Shown: positions 7,338-15,853, numbered from the stretch's first letter. The stretch is DNA of 39,814 nt from Anaerolineae bacterium (GCA_022843745.1 JALHNB010000060.1:1-39814); one strand, 5' to 3'. The notes: generated from the sequence alone by a model not told the origin. A program made the numbers and translations.

Positions 7338-9041
7338 CTAGTTAGGGCCAGCCGCGACCCATCCCGGAGGTTGTTTTTCCGGCGATTCCAGGTCTTCGGG
7401 CGTGATGTTCAGGAAAACGAGAATTTCGTCAAATCGGTTTTCCAACACTTGTTGGTAGCTGGTCGCGAATTCTTCGGCGGTAATTTCCTCATTGTAGAAC
7501 TGCTGCACCAGGGTTGCCCATTCACGGACGGTTTCCTGATATTTGAAGAAGCCACGCGCCACCTGATCGCCCGGTGCGCCGGGTTTTTCGTAGTTGCCGA
7601 TGAAGTTCGAATTCTCGAACAACACGGCCTGTTCTGGTGGGAGAGACACGTTCGTAATCAGGGGCGGGCCGCTGATGCCGCCTTGCAGATTGTCCGGGTC
7701 AAGCTTGTTTTGCATGAAGATTTCCATACCCTGTGGGCTTGTCCAGAACATGACAAAATCGACTTCCAGGGCGTTCTGGGCGCGATCTTTAACTGGAATC
7801 GTCAGATTGCCGCTGGTCAGTTCGTTGGCGCGGGCGTTGCCTTGTGCGCAGTCACTGACGATATTGGGGAAGGAGAATGTGCCGTATTCGAATAACTCGG
7901 CGGCGGCAATATCATCGGCATCCACTTCAGCAGCGCCACCGTATTCACCTTGTGCCAGCGCACGAATATCCTTGGGGAAGCTGGAATGAAATCCACCTGT
8001 AGCCATCCACATAGCGGCCTGCTGCGTCAGGAAAAGCGGGTAGGCATCGGAGATACCCGTCCAGCCATCAGGAACAAAACCGTTGGAGGTCTTGAAAACC
8101 CTGCCGATCTGGTTCATCATGTCGGCGGTGCATTCCGTGTCAAAACGGATGTCGCCGTTCTTAAGCGCGTTCAGGTGGCGCACGATGTTAATCGAAACCT
8201 GGTCAGGATCATCGTTACGCGGGTCGGTGGGATCATAGGTCCACACATCGTCAATCCCTTCGCGGAAGCACCAGTCACCCGGCTGGCAGCGAATCAGTTC
8301 CAGATCGTCGCGGTGATATTGATCCATCGCCGAGCGCAGCAGCCAGGGCATCCGACCACCTGTCCAGATTTTTTCAACTGTGGCCTCCAGAGCGATAGGA
8401 ATATAGCCCGTCGCCTTGATCTTTTCTGACCATTCCACCAGTTGATCCCAGGTGGGTTGGGCAGGGACATCGGTAATGCCCGCTTCAGCAAATATGCGCT
8501 TGTTGTAGACCCAGAATGTCTGCACCGACATATAGGGCATCGTGTACATTTCGCCCGTGTTGGGGTCACGCACCAGATTTAACGCCCAATCCTCAAAGCT
8601 GTCTTCCCATTTCGCGCCTGTGTATGGGTTCACCTGCTGCAAATAGGATGCCCAGTTCAGCAGCAGACCCTCTTGCGCCAGATCGCGGAAATGCGGCGAC
8701 TCGATGATCGACACACGCGGCGCACCCGTGGCAAATTGAGCGCGGATGAACTGAAGGTAGGCTTCGCCTTCAGCGGCGGGTTTCAATTCCAGGCTGACCG
8801 TAACGTTGGGATGTAGGGCTGTGTACGCATCCGCTAATGCCTGATAGGTCTGTACATCGTTGGAGGCGATGCTAATTACAATTTCGCCGGATAACTCAGC
8901 ATCACCAGCCCCGGCGGCGGGAGCTTCGATCTCAATGACTTCTTCGGTTGCCTCTTGGGCGGCGACACTCACGATAAACAGGAGGCACAGCGCAAGCAAG
9001 GATAAAATGAGGGTAAAACGTTTTCTGAATTTTGAGTACAT
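7338..9041 (-). CDS. Sugar ABC transporter solute-binding protein (family 1)
   Basis: Extracytoplasmic receptor delivering a carbohydrate to the membrane permeases. From the ATG at 9041 it is 567 residues, larger than the 400-450 usual for family 1. A signal peptide occupies about 1-29 (basic MYSKFRKRF, hydrophobic stretch, then VAAQ), followed by an acidic Ala/Glu linker. The mature protein shows family 1 features such as YTALHPNVTVSLE, NKRIFAEAGI and PTWDQLVEWSEKI. A GGAG 6 nt before the ATG decides the start over the in-frame TTG 12 nt upstream. It is the first gene of the minus-strand sugar cassette, and the 594-bp palindrome-rich spacer follows it. The ligand is not predictable, but the sulfatase in the cassette suggests a sulfated sugar. 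Confidence 0.93.
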   Translation of the reverse strand: MYSKFRKRFTLILSLLALCLLFIVSVAAQEATEEVIEIEAPAAGAGDAELSGEIVISIASNDVQTYQALADAYTALHPNVTVSLELKPAAEGEAYLQFIRAQFATGAPRVSIIESPHFRDLAQEGLLLNWASYLQQVNPYTGAKWEDSFEDWALNLVRDPNTGEMYTMPYMSVQTFWVYNKRIFAEAGITDVPAQPTWDQLVEWSEKIKATGYIPIALEATVEKIWTGGRMPWLLRSAMDQYHRDDLELIRCQPGDWCFREGIDDVWTYDPTDPRNDDPDQVSINIVRHLNALKNGDIRFDTECTADMMNQIGRVFKTSNGFVPDGWTGISDAYPLFLTQQAAMWMATGGFHSSFPKDIRALAQGEYGGAAEVDADDIAAAELFEYGTFSFPNIVSDCAQGNARANELTSGNLTIPVKDRAQNALEVDFVMFWTSPQGMEIFMQNKLDPDNLQGGISGPPLITNVSLPPEQAVLFENSNFIGNYEKPGAPGDQVARGFFKYQETVREWATLVQQFYNEEITAEEFATSYQQVLENRFDEILVFLNITPEDLESPEKQPPGWVAAGPN

Positions 9042-9466
9042 AATCTGCTCCAATTAGTTTAAGAAACAACATGACAGGCGAAATATAATGCCTGCGGGTC
9101 ACAAAATAAGTTTTGTTCTGGTCACAAACCAGTAACGAGTTGGGGGCGGCGAATCAAAGCAAAGAAAAATTCTAAAGGCTGTATAAAAACTTTTGCCCGC
9201 AACATTTCTTTTGATATTATAACCACGCAGTGGTAAAAACAAATGAATTGGTCGATCCAATTTCACGCGCCATTCGATGCCAAAAGTGGGCCATTTTCGC
9301 GAAAATAATTACCTATGCAAATGTTAGTTTACAAAGGTAATGAAAACCGACCTTTATTTGGCGTATAGGAAAGTTGAATACTCCAATATCCACCACATCG
9401 CTCTAGGATGCACATCCCATCAATGCGATAAATAGGCGTAGCTAATTTTCATAGAAAGAGCCATTC
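9042..9466. promoter_or_regulatory. Divergent regulatory region upstream of the sugar cassette
   Basis: No gene. The binding-protein gene leaves to the left and a small gene to the right. Symmetric sites seen are: ACAAAA/TTTTGT with a 4-nt centre (9101-9116); two direct copies of GGTCACAAA at 9097-9105 and 9120-9128, 23 bp apart and overlapping it; ATTGG/CCAAT with a 5-nt centre (9247-9261); and a perfect 14-bp palindrome ATTTTCGCGAAAAT (9293-9306). A minus-strand TATAAT sits at 9216-9221, with a poor -35 (TTGTTT) 15 bp away. Sugar-operon regulation here is likely, but the regulator is unknown. Confidence 0.45.
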
Positions 9467-9724
9467 ATGGATGCGTATCTAAAATTTATGGAATTGTGCA
9501 TCGCGATACTTGAGGTCAATAAGATGGTGGTGATCGAAGGCATGTCCAATGAGCCTGATGGTCAGGCATTGATGGACGCTCATGTGGAGGTTGAAGATCG
9601 CATCCAGGAATTTTTAAAAACGCATCCTGACGGCAAAGAATTATTGGCAACGCTCATCGCGACCAATAATACTAAAATTCAGATTGCTATCCAGCTTGAC
9701 GCACAAATATTTCCTGTTGAGTAA
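9467..9724 (+). CDS. Small hypothetical protein, 85 residues
   Basis: I do not recognise this protein. It is acidic and mostly helical in appearance, with no membrane segment or signal peptide and one Cys. It reads MDAYLKFMELCIAILEVNKM at the start and contains an amphipathic middle (DAHVEVEDRIQEFLKTHPDG). A weak AAAGAG lies 6 nt before the ATG. Codon use is plain and the frame is intact, with convergent transcription towards the FHA gene. A real small cytosolic protein is plausible, but chance cannot be excluded. Confidence 0.55.
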   Translation: MDAYLKFMELCIAILEVNKMVVIEGMSNEPDGQALMDAHVEVEDRIQEFLKTHPDGKELLATLIATNNTKIQIAIQLDAQIFPVE

Positions 9725-9750
9725 ATGTGCTTTCAGACATCACTCGCGGG

Positions 9751-10227
9751 TTACTGAATATAAATAAACATCACCAATCGTCCCAACCGCAGTTCGTCAC
9801 CATAGCGCAGCACGCTTGCTTCATGCGCTTCGAGCCGCTGTCCGTTGAGGAATGTGCCGTTGGAGCTGTTCAGATCAGTGATAGTCGGGGCTTGTGGTGT
9901 GTAATCAATGGCGGCATGGACGCGCGACACGCCAAATTCCTGCGCCGAAAAAACGGTCAGGTCAACATTGGGCAGCGCATGGGTATCGGGGTCTTTGCGG
10001 CCAATAGTCACCGATTTCCCATATGGCAGCGGAATAGGGATCAGCCCTTCCTGTGTGCGGATCATCAGGAATAATTCCGGCTCTCCGGGCGCGGATGGCA
10101 GTTTATATTTCTCCCTGGCTTGTTGAAGTGGATTCTCCAACATGGTTTCGCTTAACGGTTTTCCACATTTACTACATTGGCTGGAGCTTTCACGATTCTC
10201 AGTTCCACAATAGATACACATTTTCAT
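9751..10227 (-). CDS. Zinc-ribbon/FHA-domain protein
   Basis: Cytosolic phosphothreonine-recognition adaptor of 158 residues. An N-terminal zinc ribbon has Cys 4, 7, 18 and 21 (MCIYCG...CSKCGK). After a linker, the FHA domain (about 70-155) shows its conserved blocks: SVTIGRKDP, VSRVHAAI and DLNSSNGTFLNG, which contain the Arg, Ser, His and Asn residues used for phosphopeptide binding. FHA proteins normally work with Ser/Thr kinases, but none is encoded nearby. An ATG two codons downstream (10221) is an alternative start; the upstream GGTGG fits the first. It is transcribed alone, convergent with the small gene at 9467. Confidence 0.9.
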   Translation of the reverse strand: MKMCIYCGTENRESSSQCSKCGKPLSETMLENPLQQAREKYKLPSAPGEPELFLMIRTQEGLIPIPLPYGKSVTIGRKDPDTHALPNVDLTVFSAQEFGVSRVHAAIDYTPQAPTITDLNSSNGTFLNGQRLEAHEASVLRYGDELRLGRLVMFIYIQ

Positions 10228-10605
10228 AAGCCGCCACCCTAAGTAATTATTCTCTTAATATTATAGGGAAATCAAGATAGGAGGTGTGAATTTTTCGTGA
10301 AAAAAGTTATCGAATTGAAAATTATGAGGCATAAAACGTGATTGCGGGGCGAAATGGTCAAACATACAGCGTGCGATTTATAGGGGCGGAGAGACGTGGT
10401 AGCTACGCAGAATAGCGTGATCATGCGTCAACCTCACCCCAACCCCTCTCCAATGCTTTGGAGAGGGGCTTTCCAGACCTGTTACGAGCTTTTGTGAACC
10501 GTTTAAAAGGCCGTAACAAGGTTAGAAAACGTGATCACGCTATCATGTGGTGCTACCACAGACATGCGCCCCGCGACCTTAAACTCCCGATTTCATCCCC
10601 CTGCC
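10228..10605. other. 378-bp spacer with a long inverted-repeat element
   Basis: No gene is visible. The right half is occupied by the inverted repeat 10382-10573. The left part (10228-10380) is AT-rich and would contain the promoter of the FHA gene on the minus strand; I do not see a clear consensus. Confidence 0.6.
10382..10573. repeat. 192-bp inverted-repeat element enclosing a family B hairpin
   Basis: The left arm 10396-10424 (GTGGTAGC...AGCGTGATC) pairs with the right arm 10531-10559 (GTGATCACGCTAT...GCTACCAC). Pairing extends imperfectly outwards to GGGGCG at 10382 and CGCCCC near 10573. Inside is a family B stem, CCCCTCTCC/GGAGAGGGG (about 10443-10468). No coding frame lies within, so it looks like a MITE-like, non-autonomous element. 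No target-site duplication was identified. Confidence 0.7.
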
Positions 10606-13155
10606 CTATTCGTCCAACGGGGTGTAGCCGTCTTCCAGCGGATTCACTTTATCAGACGGCGTATCGTCTGGCTCACGCGGCGCTTCGATACGCTCATGCG
10701 GCATTTTTGCAGGTGCTGGTGGTGGCTCGTTTGGATCGTGCGGCACGTCGTCATCCAGCGAATGGGTGCGAATTTTCACGGTTTTATAGCGCTTCCCACC
10801 AGCGACAGATACCACTAGTTTGACATCAACATCCTTGGATAGCAGCCCCAGGTCTTGCAGCGTCCAGATGGTGGTGATACGGTCACTCAGATTCGGCCAC
10901 TGGTCTTTCGCCCAGCGATAGCGCTCCCGGCTGAACTGCCAGATAGGTTCGGGAAGCTGCTGCGGCTGAAACATCTCGTACTGATGCCAGATTTCTTCAT
11001 GCGGAGTCAGTGGGAAAAGAATATCGAGCATGGCCTGCTGCACGTCGATGGCATCGCGCCCATGTTCCTCTTCCACCCAGTTGCGGTGGTAGTTGTTGAT
11101 AAACATGAAGATGCCATAGTGCGAGTAATATTCGATCTCCTCCAGCAGTTTCTCCCGTGAATGAAGTGCCTGTTTATAGGTCGCTTCCAATTCTTCGCTT
11201 GGCTCCTCGATATGGTCATGCCCATGATGCTTCTCATGGAGCAGATCGAGATCAATGTTATGCAGATAGCTCACAAGCCGAATAATGCGCTCCGGGTCGG
11301 TATTAAATTTCGCCGTCGCGCGGCTGTCGATCAATTCGTTGAGTGCATCGGTAATCCCCCGCTGACGGGCCTCATCATGCGCCCGCTGGATGCCAATCTC
11401 GTACTCAGGATTCGACGTTCCCGAAGGAAAAGCGAGTTTTTCGGCGGTTTTCTCGTTGCGTCGCAGGCCGCCTTTGGCGATATAAAGCTGAATGAGCGTG
11501 ATAATCCCGCCAGCGATCACAATCGCAACCAGGGCGTTGGTTTTTTGCGTGATCAGCACAATCAGCATAATGTAGCTGGCGATCATCCCGCGCAGGCCAG
11601 CGAATCGCAGCGAACGCGCCTCAGCAGAGTCCGGCTCGATGCCACGATCTCGCAGTGCATCGTCGCGCACCAGAAAGACCGTCGTGCTGGTGATGACAAA
11701 GGCGCTGACAAAGCCGAACGCATAATAGGCCTCGACGACGACAACCTCGCGAATCACCGGGATGAGGATCGCCGCCGCCACCCAGATCACGGCGATACCG
11801 ACACGATCATCGCTGAAAAATCCTGGCAAACGCCCCAAACGGGCAGCATTTGCGGCGACTGCTGCGCCGCCGACATAGCCTCCACCCTGCGCCAGAAGTA
11901 AGATGATCGCCAGCAAGATCGCTGCGATAAACAAAAAGGTTTCGCCCATTGTCCCGTTCGTCGCGTTCAGGACGGTACGCTGGAAGGCCAGATCGTAGGC
12001 AACCTGCGCCATATATTCCCGCGGCGAGAGATTGGCGAAATCATCATGAGAGGTTGTTTCACCGCCATCGAGCGCGCTCGTCGCTGAATTGGTTAACTGT
12101 TCTTCATAAATGCGCCCCGCCGCCGTCAGATCAGCTTCCGTAACCTCTATCGATTCCGGCGAAACCCCATTACCGAGAACCTGCGCCGCGACAATTTCAT
12201 ACTCGATCAGCAGCGTACTGTAGCCTTCCGTCGCCGGGATGCGCCACTGCTGCGCCGCGTAAAGCTGAATCATGCCTGTGCCGATCAGAAAGACGGCTGC
12301 CAGTGTGAGCGCCGTGTTGATGACCTTCCATTTCGGCTTGGCAGCATGTTTGCCGCTGGCGGGGATGACCTCATAGCCGGAAAACCCAAGCATGGCGCTG
12401 GACATCGAGCGAAAGAACAGTTGAAAAAATACGACTGTCCCAATGGTCGAAATATCGCCCTGCACCCGAATCACATGATCGACCACGCCCGTGATTTCCA
12501 GGCGGCTGACAATGCCATCCGTCAGAAATGCCCACTGCGGATTGCCTGCCGCCGCCGCACCAACGATGCTCAAGGCGCCCAGTGTAAACAGCGTAAACGC
12601 GCCGCCGCCGATCAGAAATAACGGCACAGCGCGTTTTGGCCCCATCAGCACCAGTACCGCCATAATAAAAAAGGCGAAAAATTCCGCCAGCACGATGCGA
12701 TACGGCGCGAGTTCAGGGTACAGGAGCATCGTCACGTCGGCGGCGGAGATCGAGCTGATAATGATGGTCAGCACCGCGTCCAGAAAAAACAGGCTCGTGC
12801 CGATCCACGACAGCCAGCGCAGGCGTTCCGGCCCAATCGCCTCCACCAGCGGCCCACTGCCCCCGGCGTTCGGACGCAGGTACGCGCCCGCTTTGTATGC
12901 CGGGACGATGCCCAGAAACAGCAGTGCTGACAGCACGATAAACGCCAGAATCGCGATTTCGTGATGCCCTTCCGCGCCGTGAATCGCCAGCAGCGTTTGA
13001 TAGGCCGCAACGCTGAAGGCATCCGCCGCGATTTCAAAAATCAGCGCCAGGATACCCAATCCGCCGCCTCCGAGCAGCAAACCCTCCGTGAATAGTCGTG
13101 GGAGTTGACGTTTTGCGTCGCTGTCTTCCTTCGGGTTAATGTAATTTTTAAACAT
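10606..13155 (-). CDS. APC-superfamily permease with a long cytosolic C-terminus
   Basis: Probable amino-acid/polyamine-type secondary transporter of 849 residues. It begins with a Gly-rich first helix region (EGLLLGGGGLGILAL), followed by about a dozen hydrophobic segments up to roughly residue 560. A large soluble loop (about 335-400) interrupts them. The last 285 residues are hydrophilic, with a His-rich stretch (HEKHHGHDH) and a Pro/Asp/Glu-rich tail, and resemble no domain I know. APC transporters are usually 450-550 residues, so the tail is an addition. AAGGA lies 7 nt before the ATG at 13155, which decides the start over an in-frame TTG at 13170. It follows a small membrane-protein gene by 21 nt, suggesting one transcript. 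Confidence 0.85.
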   Translation of the reverse strand: MFKNYINPKEDSDAKRQLPRLFTEGLLLGGGGLGILALIFEIAADAFSVAAYQTLLAIHGAEGHHEIAILAFIVLSALLFLGIVPAYKAGAYLRPNAGGSGPLVEAIGPERLRWLSWIGTSLFFLDAVLTIIISSISAADVTMLLYPELAPYRIVLAEFFAFFIMAVLVLMGPKRAVPLFLIGGGAFTLFTLGALSIVGAAAAGNPQWAFLTDGIVSRLEITGVVDHVIRVQGDISTIGTVVFFQLFFRSMSSAMLGFSGYEVIPASGKHAAKPKWKVINTALTLAAVFLIGTGMIQLYAAQQWRIPATEGYSTLLIEYEIVAAQVLGNGVSPESIEVTEADLTAAGRIYEEQLTNSATSALDGGETTSHDDFANLSPREYMAQVAYDLAFQRTVLNATNGTMGETFLFIAAILLAIILLLAQGGGYVGGAAVAANAARLGRLPGFFSDDRVGIAVIWVAAAILIPVIREVVVVEAYYAFGFVSAFVITSTTVFLVRDDALRDRGIEPDSAEARSLRFAGLRGMIASYIMLIVLITQKTNALVAIVIAGGIITLIQLYIAKGGLRRNEKTAEKLAFPSGTSNPEYEIGIQRAHDEARQRGITDALNELIDSRATAKFNTDPERIIRLVSYLHNIDLDLLHEKHHGHDHIEEPSEELEATYKQALHSREKLLEEIEYYSHYGIFMFINNYHRNWVEEEHGRDAIDVQQAMLDILFPLTPHEEIWHQYEMFQPQQLPEPIWQFSRERYRWAKDQWPNLSDRITTIWTLQDLGLLSKDVDVKLVVSVAGGKRYKTVKIRTHSLDDDVPHDPNEPPPAPAKMPHERIEAPREPDDTPSDKVNPLEDGYTPLDE

Positions 13156-13176
13156 TGAGTTGTCCTTCAATAGCGC

Positions 13177-13740
13177 TTATAGTTGCCGTTGCTCAATAAT
13201 CCACATGACCAGACTCCAGGTATTGGCGATGGCCGAAATGAGTAGCAAAATCATTGCCAGCCATGCGCTCATAAAGGCCAGCGACCATTGGTTCATGACA
13301 AAACAAAGCGCTCCGATGAAAATCAATCCGTAACTTGCTACCGGGAGGATGACCTCTCCCAGCCAATCAGCCATGTTGAAATCCTGATTGCGCCGAGCGA
13401 CGCGGATCAGGCGCAGCACAAACGGAATGGTTCTCGCAAGCCCATACACTGCGCCAATGAACAACAGGAGTGCTAGCAGCGGCGGCGTAATGGTGGGAAT
13501 GAGCATGGCGCAGGCCAGGAGCAGCGCCGATGTAAAATACAAGATATTGGGAGTAACAAACGCCCGCATGTCGTCGGTGATTTCGGAAGACATCAGATGT
13601 TGCACACCCATAGATACCGCGACGAACATCAGGCCGAGCAGCCCTGCCGACGCACCACCTGTCATAAAATAAAAATTTTGCCAGCCCCGCAACGTTTCGG
13701 TGAAAGCATCCATCTCGCGCACCCTATCAAACTGCCCCAT
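13177..13740 (-). CDS. Small multi-pass membrane protein, unknown function
   Basis: I do not recognise a characterised family. The 187-residue protein has four or five hydrophobic segments: about 27-48, 64-84, 87-107, 132-152 and 157-180. A Gly/Ala-rich first helix reads TGGASAGLLGLMFVAVS. The ATG at 13740 has no clear ribosome-binding site; an ATG at 13713 (MDAFTETL) has AGGG about 9 nt upstream and may be the true start. The 21-nt gap to the APC permease gene downstream suggests co-expression and perhaps an accessory role, which is inference. Confidence 0.75.
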   Translation of the reverse strand: MGQFDRVREMDAFTETLRGWQNFYFMTGGASAGLLGLMFVAVSMGVQHLMSSEITDDMRAFVTPNILYFTSALLLACAMLIPTITPPLLALLLFIGAVYGLARTIPFVLRLIRVARRNQDFNMADWLGEVILPVASYGLIFIGALCFVMNQWSLAFMSAWLAMILLLISAIANTWSLVMWIIEQRQL

Positions 13741-13882
13741 TTTAGTTTAGCCACATCTTCTTAATTAGCCAGGGAGCAGGTATATGAACGCAGACATCCG
13801 TGAATCAGACCCCCAATGATTGAGGGTTTGAGGGGAAAAGCCAAATTCTAAATCTGTCATGCAGGATATGCATCTAGGCAAC

Positions 13883-13912
13883 TTGTCAAAATAACAATTA
13901 AATGGATAATTT
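13883..13912 (+). promoter_or_regulatory. Sigma-70-like promoter before the SH3-domain gene
   Basis: TTGTCA at 13883-13888, an 18-bp AT-rich spacer and TAATTT at 13907-13912, about 37 bp before the ATG at 13949. Confidence 0.4.
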
Positions 13913-13948
13913 ACAAGGATATTATCTATTTCTTTCTGCCATCCCATT

Positions 13949-14614
13949 ATGACTGAAAAAGAAGACGCAAAATCGAAATTACCCTGGGGCATTATTCTTG
14001 GCCTCATTGGTACAATCATCACGGTTGCTGGCACGATAATCGTAGCAAATATCGGCAGCAGTAACGAACTTGAAAAATTGCGGGTACAGAATGAGATTAA
14101 CCTGACTAATACGGCTATCGCCAGAATCGAAGCGATACAAGCCGTAACGCTTCAGGCACAACTTGCGACGGATACACCGATAGCCATCGTTACTGCGACG
14201 AGCACAGTGACATCAACGCCGTCCAACACCCCAACCGATACTCCCTCAACTGTTCCTACGGAGACAGTCGTAATACCTACTGAGAAACCGTCGGATACTC
14301 CCTTACCGACTAGCCCGCCTACAGCGATCCCTACACCAATTACTATACCTACTCAGGCCGCAAGAGCCTACCCTTGCGACGCGACAATTAACGCAGCAGG
14401 CAGCGATGCGATACGTATTCAGGTAGTTTATTCGCAGCCTTTGCCTCAGGGAATACGACTGGATCCAATTCGCGTAGATACCCAGGTTCAGGTCGTCAAC
14501 CAACGCGATACACCATCCAATGGGCGATGGTATCAAATCGCGGGATCAAATGGTACTCGGCTGGGGTGGGTGCATCAGAACAATCTCCATCTATCAACCG
14601 ACTGTCCATCATAG
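13949..14614 (+). CDS. Membrane-anchored protein with Thr/Pro stalk and SH3-like domain
   Basis: Surface-exposed protein of 221 residues. An N-terminal charged segment is followed by one membrane helix (about 12-34, GIILGLIGTIITVAGTIIVA). Next come a helical stretch (40-70), a long Thr/Pro/Ser stalk (about 75-140) and a C-terminal domain (about 145-221). That domain resembles bacterial SH3b modules (GIRLDPIRVDTQVQV, GRWYQIA, GWVHQNNL). SH3b domains often bind cell-wall peptides, but the target here is unknown. No good ribosome-binding site is visible before the ATG. The next gene starts 25 nt downstream. Codon use is AT-richer than in most neighbours. Confidence 0.8.
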   Translation: MTEKEDAKSKLPWGIILGLIGTIITVAGTIIVANIGSSNELEKLRVQNEINLTNTAIARIEAIQAVTLQAQLATDTPIAIVTATSTVTSTPSNTPTDTPSTVPTETVVIPTEKPSDTPLPTSPPTAIPTPITIPTQAARAYPCDATINAAGSDAIRIQVVYSQPLPQGIRLDPIRVDTQVQVVNQRDTPSNGRWYQIAGSNGTRLGWVHQNNLHLSTDCPS

Positions 14615-14639
14615 TATGTGAATATTGGAAGGAGCCATC

Positions 14640-15518
14640 ATGACTCGTTGGATTAATGCGGTACCTCTAGCAATTGCCCTCGGTGTCCTGTTTAGTGTGT
14701 TCGGCTAGGCTCAGGCACAACCATTTGCTACCTTAGTGTGTGGGGACATTATAGAGGGGGAAACGTCGGCTAATGCGCAAGTTCTAGATTACCGCCTTGA
14801 TGTGCGAGCGGGCACCGTACTCAATGGTCGTGTAGAGCCTATAGGCTCCACTTTTAACGTTGCTATTAGGTTTCTGGATAGCAACAATAGGGAATTTGCT
14901 TCGTTTAATGATGTCGTAGAAGGAGTCGCCGAAAGTTTTCAAAACTTCGCAGTTTCATCGAGCAACTCAACACTACAAGTTACAGGTGCTCTTCCAGGAT
15001 GGACTGGTACGGGTCAAATCCGTGAACAATTCGTAGGTGCGTTCACCATATATTTGGGTTGTACCCTCCGCGATGGCACAGTTATACCCGCAGGTGGGCA
15101 GCCACCAAGCGAAGTGGTCAGTTCGCCTCAACCAATCCCACAACAGCCCGTTCCCAACTTTGGGTTGCCTGCTGTTGGCCCGATTGACTTTTCAGCAGGT
15201 ATCGAAATCCCCTTTCAGTTAGGACAGACACAAGTTGCGCCGATTGGTGGCGATGTGGCACTCTATACCTACGAAGCAAGCGCAGGCTCAACAGCCACTC
15301 TATCTGTTGCGCGTGTCAGCGGTGATATTTCGATAGGAGTTACGGTAATTCAACGCGACAACAATGAAGTCATTTTCTTGGGCGGAATGCCATCCAGCGA
15401 TCAACTAAGCGTGCAACTCACTTTTCCATCCGATGGTACATATGCCATTGGGTTGTTCCGCCTGGATACGCCAACAAAATCTGGCACGTCCGGCGCAGTA
15501 CAGATCAGTATAAACTAG
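14640..15518 (+). pseudogene. Secreted beta-rich protein with an amber codon in the signal peptide
   Basis: A strong AAGGAG sits 5 nt before the ATG at 14640. The first 22 codons encode a typical signal sequence (MTRWINAVPLAIALGVLFSV...). TAG follows at 14706-14708, and the same frame continues as AQAQPFATLVCGD through 270 more codons to the stop at 15518. A single C-to-T change from CAG would explain the stop and would restore a good signal-peptidase site. The mature part has no other defect: two beta-sandwich-like halves (about 30-145 and 185-292) joined by a Pro/Gln linker, loosely like pre-peptidase C-terminal domains. A GTG at 14736 could start a truncated 260-residue product without a signal peptide. 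Recent pseudogene, sequencing error or read-through are all possible. Confidence 0.8.
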
Positions 15519-15519
15519 A

Positions 15520-15549
15520 AACCATTGGGGTAGGTCACCCCTACGAAAT
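15520..15549. repeat. Short degenerate family A palindrome
   Basis: GGGGTAGGTCACCCCTAC lies directly behind the stop of the secreted-protein gene and overlaps the 3' end of the antitoxin gene on the other strand. Arms are short and imperfect compared with other copies. Confidence 0.45.
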
Positions 15550-15789
15550 TTCGTCCAGCCAGAATTCATCCGGCAGCGGCGCATCAAAATCATCACTGAC
15601 CCAGGTTGTGCCTTTATGCAGGCCGGGGATACGCTCGGAAATTTGCGGCGTGGCTGGCTCAAGAGGTGTTAACCGCGCCAGACGAGTATCACCTTTTATT
15701 AACAAAATTTCTGTGTCCGTTTGCAGCAGTCGCAATAAATCTTCCAGACTGGTCGGATTTTTTTGCAGGTCGATTGTTTTTGTCACCAT
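15541..15789 (-). CDS. Orphan antitoxin-like protein
   Basis: A protein of 82 residues resembling small antitoxins of type II toxin-antitoxin systems. The first part (MVTKTIDLQKNPTSLEDLLRL then TEILLIKGDTRLARLTP) resembles Phd/YefM-like DNA-binding folds. The C-terminal tail HKGTTWVSDDFDAPLPDEFW is of the kind that wraps a PIN toxin; this is from memory of the family. GGAG lies 7 nt before the ATG. No toxin gene lies on either side: a degenerate palindrome is downstream and a DMT transporter is divergent. It may be a solitary remnant or act on a distant toxin. Confidence 0.7.
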   Translation of the reverse strand: MVTKTIDLQKNPTSLEDLLRLLQTDTEILLIKGDTRLARLTPLEPATPQISERIPGLHKGTTWVSDDFDAPLPDEFWLDEIS

Positions 15790-15853
15790 AGCATCGCTCC
15801 AAACTCTCGAATAGTATCATTGTAGTAGAGAATTTTCCGGTCACTCATGGGTA

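Noticed and set aside
7176-7895. A 239-codon + strand frame over the end of the binding-protein gene
   Set aside because: It begins in palindromic spacer DNA and then runs antisense to a clear solute-binding protein, with no domain of its own.
13784-13819. An 11-codon ORF after GGAGCAGG (MNADIRESDPQ)
   Set aside because: It is too short and shows no promoter, hairpin or nearby gene start that it could control. Chance is the simpler view.
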